The notes beneath the pieces are model-generated. The model saw only the letters and a program-made list of their open reading frames with translations. It was not told the DNA's origin and searched no databases. Below are positions 7,458-15,145 of a stretch of DNA of 32,532 nt, in pieces. This DNA comes from an uncultured Pseudomonadota bacterium (GTDB lineage: Bacteria > Pseudomonadota > Gammaproteobacteria > Burkholderiales > Methylophilaceae). A program made the translations under genes and the position numbers. Location of the stretch: NCBI GenBank assembly GCA_903846555.1, contig CAINBI010000036.1:1-32532 (forward strand), written 5' to 3'. Position 1 is the first letter of the stretch; the number at the start of each line of letters is the position of its first letter.

Positions 7458-9971
7458 ATGGACGTATTCAACAAAATTAGGCAAGCACTCAATTTCATTG
7501 ACTCTAGTAATCGTGACGATTGGATCAAATGCGGAATGGCCATAAAATCTGAATTGAGTGAAAGTGGTTTTGGAGTTTGGAACGATTGGAGTTCAACTGC
7601 TGATAATTATAATGCTCACGTAGCGGTTAGTACTTGGAAAAGTTTTAAAAGTGACGGTGGAATTACTATCGCCACTTTATTCAAACTTGCAAGGGACAAT
7701 GGCTTCAGTTTTGGCAAAAATTATATCCCAGTACCACCAACTGCTGAACAGCTTGCCGAGCGTAAAGAAAAGCAGCTCGCCGATGAGACTCAGAAGGCAA
7801 AACGCAGGGCTTATGGAGCAGCAACGGCATTATCTATTTGGAATTCAAATGCAAGCCCTGACTCAACTGGTTATCCTAAAATTGAAGAACACCCATATTT
7901 GGGGGCAAAGGAGATTAAGCCACATGATGCGAGAATATATCATGGGAATTTAAGTATTTCCGGCATGGCTTGCGACGGGGCACTGATGTTGCCAATAAGT
8001 TTAGATAATAAAATTACTAGCCTCCAATTCATTAACGGAAAAGGTGAAAAACGCTTTTTACCTGCTGGTGAAAAAGGCGCATACCAGATTGGTAATTTAG
8101 ATACAGGAAAGCCAATATGCATCGGCGAAGGATTTGCAACAGGGGCAACAACTTATGAAGCCAAAGATTGCACAGCCATCGTAGCGTTCGACGCTGGAAA
8201 TCTACTTAAAACAGCACTTGCAGTTCGAGCAAGCAATCCTAATGATGTAATTATATTGTGCGCGGATCTTGACGAATCTGGGACTGGCCAACGAAAAGCG
8301 ACCGAGGCTGCGCTAGCTGTTGGTGGATTGGTAGCTATGCCGGTATTTAACGATAACAAACCCGAAGACGCGACGGATTTCAATGACATGGCTAAACTGT
8401 CTGGCCTTGCCGCTGTGAAGCGTGCCATTGATTCGGCGACAAAACCAGTAGTTCAGCAACAAGATTCAATCCAATCAAAAACTAATATGCCAGACTCTCT
8501 GGAGCCTGAGCCACTTCGTCCAAAGTTGCCCCCATCAGATCCATACCCAGTTGAAGCGTTAGGTGAGGTTTTAGGACAAGCTGCAATGGCAATACACGAA
8601 TCTGTAAAAGCACCTCTAGCGTTATGTTGCCAAAGTATTTTGGCTGCCGCGTCTCTAGCGGCACAAGCACACTTCAACATCAAACTGCCTTGGGGTGAGC
8701 CGAAACCTATTTCATTATTTTTTCTTACAGTTGGTGAATCTGGAGAACGAAAATCTGGTGTTGACAACTTAGTACTTGGAGCAGCCAAAGCTCAAGAGCG
8801 GAACGATATGGAAATGTATTTACAGAATATAAATGAATATCAGCTAGCCATTGCAGCCTGGAACCACGCAAGCGATGCGGCTAGAAAGTCGGTAACAAAT
8901 AACAAAAGTATTGTGACAGCAGATGATATTCAACTAGCTGTAGCGAAATGCGGGGATAAGCCTGAATCACCAATTGCGCCTTTATGCTTTATGACCGACC
9001 CCACTGTTGAAGGTATGTACAAACAACTGTCAATAGGTAAACCAAGTGTTGCCCTTTTTTCAGATGAAGGCGGATTATTAATAGGAGGTCACGCCCTCAA
9101 CAGCGACAACGCACTAAAAACAATGGCAAGGTGGTGCAAATTATGGGATGGAGCACCATTCGACAGGGTGCGTTCTGGTGATGGTGCTGGAGTGCTGTAC
9201 GGGAGGCGCATGGCATTTCATCAGCTAGCTCAGCCGGAGGTTATGAATAAGTTGTTATCGGATCGCATGGCTAATGGGCAAGGACTCTTGGCGCGCTGTC
9301 TTGTTGCATCCCCTCAGTCAACCATCGGAACAAGACATATAGATAAGTATGAATCTCCTGGGGATAGAATGGAAGTAAAAAGAGCACTTTCAAAGTTTAA
9401 AACACTGATGGAAACTGAACCCAGGACAGGAAGTTCCATTCAGGAGCTTGATCCAATTGAGCTAATTTTATCTGAAGAAGCCCAGATATTGGCTGTAGCT
9501 GCGACCAACCAGTTTGAAACCTTGATGGCGCCTGGTGCAGAACTTGCAGAACTAAAGGACAGAACAAGCAAAGCGGTTGAAAACGCTTGCAGAATTGCTG
9601 CTGTACTTGCCGTGATTGATGAAGGACTTTTGGTACGAATTATCAAAACAATTTATTTAGAGCGTGCGCTGATACTAATTCAGTGGTACCTAGCTGAAAC
9701 CTTGCGCATCCGAAAAGTGGCTGCAATCCCTCAGGTTGCCTTCGATGCTGAATTATTATCCGAATGGCTACGCTCACGCGATTTGAAACAATTCAGGTCA
9801 AAACTGATATTACATAGTGGGCCTAATAAGTTGCGAGAAAAGCCAAGGTTAATGGCGGCTATCAATGAGCTTGTTCAAAATGGATACCTAGTTCCAAACG
9901 AAAAAGGTGTGATGATTGATGGTGTTAAAGCACTTAAATCATGGGCGGTCATCCATTATGCCGTGGTTTAA
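7458..9971 (+). CDS. PriCT-2/Toprim/DUF3987 primase-helicase-like replication protein
   Basis: An 837-residue protein. The N-terminus (1-85) resembles a PriCT-2 domain (DDWIKCGMAIKSEL and TWKSFKSDGGIT). Residues about 215-300 form a Toprim-like domain with CIGEGFATGATTYEA (E224) and an acidic pair CADLDES (D270, D272). The C-terminal half is DUF3987-like with a P-loop GESGERKS (426-433). Proteins of this build are the replication proteins of phages, phage satellites and integrative elements: they prime DNA synthesis and may unwind the origin. Here it is the largest gene of the module and is probably first in an operon with the three genes that follow. The good Shine-Dalgarno supports the 7458 start. 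The helicase activity of DUF3987 is inferred rather than shown. Confidence 0.8.
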   Translation: MDVFNKIRQALNFIDSSNRDDWIKCGMAIKSELSESGFGVWNDWSSTADNYNAHVAVSTWKSFKSDGGITIATLFKLARDNGFSFGKNYIPVPPTAEQLAERKEKQLADETQKAKRRAYGAATALSIWNSNASPDSTGYPKIEEHPYLGAKEIKPHDARIYHGNLSISGMACDGALMLPISLDNKITSLQFINGKGEKRFLPAGEKGAYQIGNLDTGKPICIGEGFATGATTYEAKDCTAIVAFDAGNLLKTALAVRASNPNDVIILCADLDESGTGQRKATEAALAVGGLVAMPVFNDNKPEDATDFNDMAKLSGLAAVKRAIDSATKPVVQQQDSIQSKTNMPDSLEPEPLRPKLPPSDPYPVEALGEVLGQAAMAIHESVKAPLALCCQSILAAASLAAQAHFNIKLPWGEPKPISLFFLTVGESGERKSGVDNLVLGAAKAQERNDMEMYLQNINEYQLAIAAWNHASDAARKSVTNNKSIVTADDIQLAVAKCGDKPESPIAPLCFMTDPTVEGMYKQLSIGKPSVALFSDEGGLLIGGHALNSDNALKTMARWCKLWDGAPFDRVRSGDGAGVLYGRRMAFHQLAQPEVMNKLLSDRMANGQGLLARCLVASPQSTIGTRHIDKYESPGDRMEVKRALSKFKTLMETEPRTGSSIQELDPIELILSEEAQILAVAATNQFETLMAPGAELAELKDRTSKAVENACRIAAVLAVIDEGLLVRIIKTIYLERALILIQWYLAETLRIRKVAAIPQVAFDAELLSEWLRSRDLKQFRSKLILHSGPNKLREKPRLMAAINELVQNGYLVPNEKGVMIDGVKALKSWAVIHYAVV

Positions 9972-10407
9972 CCCTGCTGAATTAATAAGAATCACAACAC
10001 CACCTGTTGCGACTACTGCGATTTTTGAGACTCTACAATTAAATCACGACGAAGTATGTTTAAAAGTCGCAGTAGTCGCGAAAGTCGCAACCGAGGCTAA
10101 TCTTAACAATACTACTTTGCCCCGTGAATTGGATGAAAACAGCAGTAAACAAGCATACCGACAAAGAGCAATCACATTAATGTGCTCAGCACCTAATATT
10201 CAGCGAGGAATCATTGTCAATAGTGAAATTGAACCTGATAACGTCGTTGTATTTGTTGCTAGCCGAGCACATCAACAAACCTGCGAACTACGAATTCCAA
10301 AAGAAATATACGATCCTTTCGAGTTACTGAATCTTATTGATCAACTGGATGCAACTGAAAGTGCGGTTTATGCAACAGCTCATCAAAATTGCGTTCAAGA
10401 TAAATAG
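9958..10407 (+). CDS. Small uncharacterised protein of the integrative module
   Basis: 149 residues starting MPWFNPAEL. ATG 9958 is preferred to the in-frame 9916 start because it gives a short 14-base overlap with the primase stop and because similar small proteins behind DUF3987 primases begin with a (W/N)xNPAEL-like segment. Residues about 16-45 are rich in Val-Ala-Thr (PPVATTAIFE, KVAVVAKVATEA). This is coded by repeated GTCGC/GCGAC DNA that forms an inverted repeat (see separate entry). No domain is recognised, and no membrane segment or signal peptide is apparent. It is followed after 5 bases by the excisionase-like gene. Function is unknown; its coding DNA may matter as much as the protein. 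Confidence 0.6.
   Translation: MPWFNPAELIRITTPPVATTAIFETLQLNHDEVCLKVAVVAKVATEANLNNTTLPRELDENSSKQAYRQRAITLMCSAPNIQRGIIVNSEIEPDNVVVFVASRAHQQTCELRIPKEIYDPFELLNLIDQLDATESAVYATAHQNCVQDK
10006..10091. repeat. Inverted/iterated GTCGC repeat inside a coding gene
   Basis: GCGACTACTGCGA (10009-10021) is matched perfectly by its reverse complement at 10067-10079, with 45 bases between. After one mismatch, four more bases pair on the inner side. A further GTTGCGAC (10006-10013) is complementary to GTCGCAAC (10084-10091). The repeat lies in the start of the small gene after the primase and encodes its V-A-T-rich segment. It may be an origin-like or protein-binding site of the element, or a hairpin in the mRNA. 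Confidence 0.55.
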
Positions 10408-10412
10408 ATAGC

Positions 10413-10772
10413 ATGAACTACACTCCAAGAGTCATTCGCGCCAAGGATGCGCCAGCTTATTTAGGTATGGATCGCAATCGTTTTAATAACGAGGTAAAGC
10501 CACACTTGGTTGCAGTACCTATAGGTACGCAGGGTGTTGCATATGACCGCCTTGACATAGATGAGTGGTGGGAGGAATATAAGCGTCGTAATGGAAGGCT
10601 CGGCGCTCTTTTAAAAAATGTAGGAGAAGAGCAATGGCAAGAAAAACAACGGGGCTTAGAAGACGTCCCAATCAACAAGGTGGTATCTGGCACATCGACA
10701 AAGTTGTCAACGGTCGCGCAATTCGCGAAAGCTGTGGGACGAGCAACCAAGAAGAAGCCGAAAGGTACTTAG
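10413..10772 (+). CDS. Excisionase-like HTH protein (recombination directionality factor)
   Basis: 119 residues. The N-terminus VIRAKDAPAYLGMDRNRF followed by YDRLDIDEWWEEY resembles a MerR/AlpA/Xis-like winged helix that binds the attachment site. Small proteins of this type occur just upstream of tyrosine integrases and steer recombination toward excision. The C-terminal half (about 74-119) is basic and contains SGTSTKLST, which I recall as recurring in relatives, so the part overlapping the integrase is probably real. It overlaps the integrase gene by 139 bases in another frame. ATG at 10413 is 5 bases after the preceding stop. The role is inferred from fold and position. Confidence 0.7.
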   Translation: MNYTPRVIRAKDAPAYLGMDRNRFNNEVKPHLVAVPIGTQGVAYDRLDIDEWWEEYKRRNGRLGALLKNVGEEQWQEKQRGLEDVPINKVVSGTSTKLSTVAQFAKAVGRATKKKPKGT

Positions 10773-11866
10773 CTAAACGTTTGGAGGAAATAAGACAGGC
10801 TGCGGTTTACGGGATGCGAACTGATCGAATTTTCAGAATCGCTGCCACGAAACACCTCAATGAGAATCAACATAAACCATCAGTAGTCACGGATGCATAT
10901 ATGTTGCAGTCATTGGATCCTTTTATTGGCAATATACTGCTGAGCAAGCTACATGACGGAACGCTACAGGCTTATATTGCAGCAAGGCAAAAGGATGGTA
11001 TTAAATCTAAGAGCATTAACAACGCTCTTAGTGTGGTGCGTAGGATTCTTATTTTATCGTCTAGAAAATGGCGTGATGAGTTTGGTTTAACATGGCTAGA
11101 AACATCGCCTTTGATTTCCATGCTCCCAACATACGATGCGCGTAAGCCTTATCCAATGTCATGGGATGAGCAACGGACTTTATTTCAGGAGCTACCTGAT
11201 CACTTGGCAAGAATGGCATTATTTAATGTCAATACTGGTACACGTGAGCAGGAAGTTTGCCATTTGCGATGGGATTGGGAAATTGATGTGCCAGAACTTG
11301 GTACTAGCGTTTTTCTCATTCCATCTGATTTTGGTGGTAGAACTGAGAACTCTGGCGTAAAGAATAGAGAAGATAGATTAGTCGTACTCAATGAGGTTGC
11401 ACGTTCCGTGGTCAATAGCTGTCGTGGTATCCATCCCGAGTGGGTTTTTACCTACAAAGGAAATCCTGTTGGCAGAATGAATAATTCTGCATGGGATAAA
11501 GCCAGAGTAAGGGCTGCTATGAAACTTTATGAAGCCTCAGGAAAAACAATCCCCGTGAATTTTATTCAACAAGGACAGCGTGGGATTTTAATTACCGAAG
11601 AATTAAAGATATTTATGGAATCGGTGATGCCTGGATATAGTAACGTTAGAGTACATGACTTAAAGCACACCTTTGGTAGAAGACTGAGGGCTGCTGGTGT
11701 TGCACTAGAAACACGGAAAGTCATGCTTGGGCATAAAAATGGTGACATTACATCGCACTATTCTGCTCCAGAAATCGAGGAGTTACTAGAAGCTGCAAAT
11801 CGTGTGTGTCTGGCCAAGTCCGTCAAAAGTCCGTCAATGACTTTGCTGAAAAGAAAAATCGCCTAG
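10634..11866 (+). CDS. Tyrosine site-specific integrase
   Basis: A 410-residue phage-type tyrosine recombinase. An arm-binding N-terminus (GGIWHIDKVVNGRAIRE), a SAM-like core-binding domain (about 65-150) and a catalytic domain are visible. Catalytic residues are R204 (TGTREQEVCHLRW), H341 (HDLKHTFGRR), H367 (LGHKNG) and nucleophile Y376 (SHYSAPE). The second arginine position (HxxR) is Lys344, which I recall as common in this subfamily. A stretch of about 40 residues (roughly 296-337) lies before the H341 box and appears to be an insertion compared with relatives I remember. ATG 10634 has a strong AGGAG at 10622-10626 inside the preceding gene. The gene ends 37 bases from the tRNA-Val 3' end, fitting integration into that tRNA gene. 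Confidence 0.92.
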   Translation: MARKTTGLRRRPNQQGGIWHIDKVVNGRAIRESCGTSNQEEAERYLAKRLEEIRQAAVYGMRTDRIFRIAATKHLNENQHKPSVVTDAYMLQSLDPFIGNILLSKLHDGTLQAYIAARQKDGIKSKSINNALSVVRRILILSSRKWRDEFGLTWLETSPLISMLPTYDARKPYPMSWDEQRTLFQELPDHLARMALFNVNTGTREQEVCHLRWDWEIDVPELGTSVFLIPSDFGGRTENSGVKNREDRLVVLNEVARSVVNSCRGIHPEWVFTYKGNPVGRMNNSAWDKARVRAAMKLYEASGKTIPVNFIQQGQRGILITEELKIFMESVMPGYSNVRVHDLKHTFGRRLRAAGVALETRKVMLGHKNGDITSHYSAPEIEELLEAANRVCLAKSVKSPSMTLLKRKIA

Positions 11867-11903
11867 CATATTAACGCCAAGCGATTGATTTTATTGTATT
11901 ATC

Positions 11904-11980
11904 TGGTAGGCAGTACCAGATTCGAACTGGTGACCTCTTGGATGTCGACCAAGCGCTCTAACCAACTGAGCTAACCGCCT
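11904..11980 (-). tRNA. tRNA-Val(GAC), probable attachment site
   Basis: A 77-base cloverleaf with encoded CCA. The acceptor stem AGGCGGT/ACTGCCT has one G-U pair. The D arm is GCTC/GAGC, the anticodon stem CTTGG/CCAAG, and the T arm ACCAG/CTGGT with loop TTCGAAT. The seven-base anticodon loop is TCGACAT, so the anticodon is GAC (11944-11946) and position 33 is C, not the usual U. The 3' end faces the integrase gene, so the right end of the integrated element probably overlaps the tRNA 3' half. No second copy of the tRNA 3' end is visible to the left; the other attachment site must lie outside the window or has been lost. Confidence 0.93.
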
Positions 11981-12104
11981 TTACTGATTTTAAATGCACT
12001 GGTTTAAATCATTGCTTTTCAGCGCACATTTAAATTAAACCCGCTCATTTCAAGCAAGAGCAGGATTTTAGCTGATTGTGGCCTTACGCGCAAACTTCAA
12101 ACGC

Positions 12105-12110
12105 TATAAT
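12105..12110 (+). promoter_or_regulatory. TATAAT -10 box abutting the oxygenase start
   Basis: A perfect TATAAT ends 5 bases before the ATG at 12116 (2 before the GTG at 12113). Transcription starting 6-7 bases after the box would begin at or next to the start codon. A candidate -35 upstream is weak (CTTACG at 12083-12088, 16-base spacer). No Shine-Dalgarno at normal distance exists, so a leaderless mRNA is plausible. Confidence 0.4.
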
Positions 12111-12115
12111 GGGTG

Positions 12116-12790
12116 ATGTTATCTCAATACTTTGCACTAAATCTAGAACAACAGTTAAGTAAAATCACTGAGCATGGCTTTTGTGTGATGGATAACTTTA
12201 TTCCGCCCTCGAATGTGTTGGCCTTAGTCAATGAAATTACCCAGTTAAATGATACGGCACTCATGCTTGAAGCGGGTACTGGGCGGTCAGTCGTCAGCTT
12301 TAATCATAAATTACGTGGCGACTCTATTTACTGGCTTAACGAAGATAATGCCAGCATCGCACAGCAAGATTATTTTAAGAAGATGGAAATATTGCGGCTA
12401 GGCTTAAATCAGCATTTATATTTAGGATTATTTGCGCTGGAAAGCCACTTAGCACTTTATCCCACAGGGGCTGGTTACAAAAAACATGTTGATCGATTTA
12501 AAAGTGACGGCCCAATAACTGGTCAGACTATGCGGCAAATCAGCTGTATTTTATATTTAAATCAAGATTGGGTTGAAGCAGACGGCGGCCAACTGCGTCT
12601 ATATCTCAATGCTGATAATGCACTGCCAACTGAAGCGCTTGCAGATAGCAGCCAGCTCAAACCATTGCAATTAGATATAGCGCCAATTGGCGGTAGATTG
12701 GTTTTGTTTTTATCTGATACTTTTTATCACGAAGTATTACCAACGACTAAGGATCGAATGAGCCTCACGGGTTGGTTTTTAACTCGCTGA
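12116..12790 (+). CDS. 2OG-Fe(II) oxygenase (prolyl 4-hydroxylase-like)
   Basis: 224 residues from ATG 12116 (GTG at 12113 is in frame and would add one). The double-stranded beta-helix iron site is visible: HVDRF (H124, D126), the distal FYHEVLP (H205), and the 2-oxoglutarate-binding arginine in RMSLTGWF (R214). LYLNQDWVEADGGQLRLY is the conserved core strand pair of P4Hc-type enzymes. It should hydroxylate a protein or small-molecule substrate using O2 and 2-oxoglutarate in the cytoplasm; the substrate cannot be told. It stands alone on the plus strand and converges with the transglycosylase gene, 15 bases away. Confidence 0.82.
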   Translation: MLSQYFALNLEQQLSKITEHGFCVMDNFIPPSNVLALVNEITQLNDTALMLEAGTGRSVVSFNHKLRGDSIYWLNEDNASIAQQDYFKKMEILRLGLNQHLYLGLFALESHLALYPTGAGYKKHVDRFKSDGPITGQTMRQISCILYLNQDWVEADGGQLRLYLNADNALPTEALADSSQLKPLQLDIAPIGGRLVLFLSDTFYHEVLPTTKDRMSLTGWFLTR

Positions 12791-12805
12791 CGCTTTAACC
12801 TTGCC

Positions 12806-14224
12806 TTATGGCGTTGCTTTTAATGCGTTGAACAAGCTTAGGCTGGCGTAGCCATCAGCGGGCAATTGCTGTGATTGCTGATATGCGCGAATCGCGGCTT
12901 GGGTTTGCAAACCAGGGAAGCCGTCGGGCTCACCAGCATCGAAACCTTTATTATTGAGTGCAGTTTGTAGCTCGAATATTTTTTGAAATGTCAGCGCACC
13001 ATTTTCCGCCAAGTGCCCACCTAGTATTGGTGGGGATTGATTGAGCTGCTGAGCTAACTGTGCCACTGAAAGTGCATAATTAACTGAGCGATTCCAATCC
13101 ATTATGGCATCAAAATTATCGAATACCATCAATGCTGGGCCACGCCAACCTTGTGGCAATATAATAGCAGCCTGACCGCTCACATGCTTTAATTTGGCAT
13201 TTGATAATGCGACGCTAATCGGCTCGGTATTGAAAAACACCTTATTTAGCGTCGCGGCCTTACTTGATGTGTGGGCAATATTCTGGAGATGTGAAACTTT
13301 ATTTTGGCGGATTTTAGTGGCTTTTTTGCCTGTGTGTTTATGCTTGTGGCTAACATCCTGTGCTAACAGGACATTTTCAGTGGGTTGGGAAGCTTGTAAG
13401 GCGGTTACACCTAAGTTAGCCCATTCTTCCACCGACTTTCTTAAAGTTAATTGTGCATTTTGCCATTGAAAGTTTTCAGGCAATTGCACTTCTATGATGG
13501 CTGGCTCGCCACTACGCCAACCCACTTGAGATAAGTAATTGGCCGCCGAAGCAAAAGCATCGTCCACGGAGTTCACAATATCAATACGTTTGTCTGCGTC
13601 GCCATCTACCGCATATCGTATAAAAGTACTGGGCATAAACTGCATGTGCCCAAAGGCGCCAGCCCAAGAGCCTTGTAATTGGCCAACGTGACTATTGCCA
13701 GCCTCTATCATGCGCATTGCATCTAATAGTTGGCTGCGAAAAAACTGGGCGCGTCGACCATCGTAAGCCAAAGTGGCAAGGGCTGATAGCGTATCAATGC
13801 GGCTTGGATCGCGGCCATAATTGGTCTCCATGCCCCAGAACGCCACGATAATAGACTTCGGCACACCATATTGCACCTCAATTTCATTCAATGCTGCGGC
13901 ATGTTCAATCAGTAAATGACGGCCCTGAGCGATTTTCGCGGCATTCACACGCTTGAAATAATAATCTAAAAATGGGCTAATAAACTCGGGTTGTGCATGA
14001 TCTAGCTGAATGATATTGGGCAGTAGTGCAATGTGATCAATAGTGGCTGATGCGGTTTTATCTGAAATTCCTGCCGCGAGCGCTTCTTGCTTTAACCCCA
14101 TGAGCCATGAGGAAAAATCTTCATCTGCGAAGGCCGCGCTCGAATTGACGGCTAAAGTAACTGTCAGAACTGCAATTGTGAGAGCAATGCCAAGAATACC
14201 GTTATATAAACGCCGATGACTCAT
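12806..14224 (-). CDS. Lytic murein transglycosylase (MltB_2-like) with C-terminal peptidoglycan-binding domain
   Basis: 472 residues. A signal peptide (hydrophobic 8-28, likely cleavage after AFA at 33) directs it to the periplasm. The SLT_2/MltB domain carries the catalytic glutamate E133 in WGMETNYGRDPSR, and SWAGAFGHMQFMPSTF (about 186-201) lines the active site. A C-terminal PG_binding_1 domain covers about 405-470 (LQTALNNKGFDAGEPDGFPG). The enzyme cleaves the glycan strand between MurNAc and GlcNAc with formation of 1,6-anhydroMurNAc. Residues about 278-345, rich in His, Lys and Ser, look like an insertion inside the catalytic domain. There is no lipobox cysteine, so it is probably soluble. 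The gene starts 4 bases after the SDR gene ends, suggesting co-transcription. Confidence 0.88.
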   Translation of the reverse strand: MSHRRLYNGILGIALTIAVLTVTLAVNSSAAFADEDFSSWLMGLKQEALAAGISDKTASATIDHIALLPNIIQLDHAQPEFISPFLDYYFKRVNAAKIAQGRHLLIEHAAALNEIEVQYGVPKSIIVAFWGMETNYGRDPSRIDTLSALATLAYDGRRAQFFRSQLLDAMRMIEAGNSHVGQLQGSWAGAFGHMQFMPSTFIRYAVDGDADKRIDIVNSVDDAFASAANYLSQVGWRSGEPAIIEVQLPENFQWQNAQLTLRKSVEEWANLGVTALQASQPTENVLLAQDVSHKHKHTGKKATKIRQNKVSHLQNIAHTSSKAATLNKVFFNTEPISVALSNAKLKHVSGQAAIILPQGWRGPALMVFDNFDAIMDWNRSVNYALSVAQLAQQLNQSPPILGGHLAENGALTFQKIFELQTALNNKGFDAGEPDGFPGLQTQAAIRAYQQSQQLPADGYASLSLFNALKATP

Positions 14225-14228
14225 AATG

Positions 14229-15131
14229 TTAAGCCGCTTGATCTGGCATAGTCGCCGCTAGTAAAGCTTGGTAGCCTATTTGAAAGTCTGGGTATTGCAA
14301 ACTAAATCCCGTTGCCAACATGGCCTTATTGCTTAACCGTTTGCCCGCTTGGCTAGGTGTTTGGTTAAGGGCTTGCATGGCCGCCTGCATATTTGTACGC
14401 ATGTCAGCGGGTATCGTCACTTGCAACTTATCAGCGATCCAACTTAACACCTCATATTGGCTGGTCGGTTTTGAGTCGGTCACAATATAGCAAGCAGCGA
14501 TGGGCTCTTCAGCAATTTTTTTCGCGAAAACACGCTGCACTAAAAAGACGATAAATGCCGCCGCGTCATCGCTATGGATTCGATTGCTCCAGCTATTTTG
14601 TAATGGCCATTTTTCAGGTGACTTTGCTAGGTTGATCATTCGCAAGCGTCCCGCGCCATAAATACCCGACAGCCTTAAAGCCGTGCTATTGCAAGGCAGC
14701 GTGTTCAGTAAAGCCTCGGCTTCAAGCAGTCGTGCGCCACCAAAGTCGGCGGGAATCGCGACTATATTTTCATCTAGCAAAGTGGCTGTATTTTGCCCAT
14801 AAACCCGTGTGCTAGACACAAAAAACACATGTCTCAGCCGTGGGTTTTGCGCTTGGGTTGCCAGCACATGCCGAAAACCATCGACATAATGCGTCCGATA
14901 TTGCTCATCAGATTGCCCGTTCGCGGCAACGCAATAAATGAGTATTTCTGGCTGTAGCGCAACAAGCGCTTGCAAACTTGTCGGCTGGGTAACATCCGCA
15001 GCAATAATTTCCACTCCGGCAATAACAGCCTTACTGCGCCTGACCCCTGCGGTTTTAATGCCGAGCTGCGCTAATTGGCGCGCTACTTCGCCGCCCAAAT
15101 CACCACATCCAATAATGAGTACTTTAAGCAT
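14229..15131 (-). CDS. NAD(P)-binding SDR/epimerase-family protein (YeeZ-like)
   Basis: 300 residues with an N-terminal Rossmann motif VLIIGCGDLGGEVARQL (GxGxxG) and the extended-SDR segment VFFVSSTRVYGQN (about 102-114). The usual YxxxK lysine is not seen after the tyrosine, as in other YeeZ-like proteins, so it may bind NAD(P) without being a classical epimerase. NRIHSDDAAAFIVFL (about 180-195) is the conserved HxxD region of nucleotide-sugar epimerase relatives. Substrate and pathway are unknown. It lies between the NUDIX gene (14-base gap) and the transglycosylase (4-base gap) on the same strand, probably one transcript. Confidence 0.8.
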   Translation of the reverse strand: MLKVLIIGCGDLGGEVARQLAQLGIKTAGVRRSKAVIAGVEIIAADVTQPTSLQALVALQPEILIYCVAANGQSDEQYRTHYVDGFRHVLATQAQNPRLRHVFFVSSTRVYGQNTATLLDENIVAIPADFGGARLLEAEALLNTLPCNSTALRLSGIYGAGRLRMINLAKSPEKWPLQNSWSNRIHSDDAAAFIVFLVQRVFAKKIAEEPIAACYIVTDSKPTSQYEVLSWIADKLQVTIPADMRTNMQAAMQALNQTPSQAGKRLSNKAMLATGFSLQYPDFQIGYQALLAATMPDQAA

Positions 15132-15145
15132 GATTTGTTCTTTGA

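Noticed and set aside
11857-11886. AATCGC/GCGATT as a terminator after the integrase
   Set aside because: Only 6-base arms with an 18-base loop and a weak T-run; not strong enough to call.
1-11903. Left attachment-site copy of the tRNA-Val 3' end
   Set aside because: I looked for GGTAGGCAG and TTCGAACTGG elsewhere in this stretch and found none by eye, so element boundaries were not drawn on that basis.
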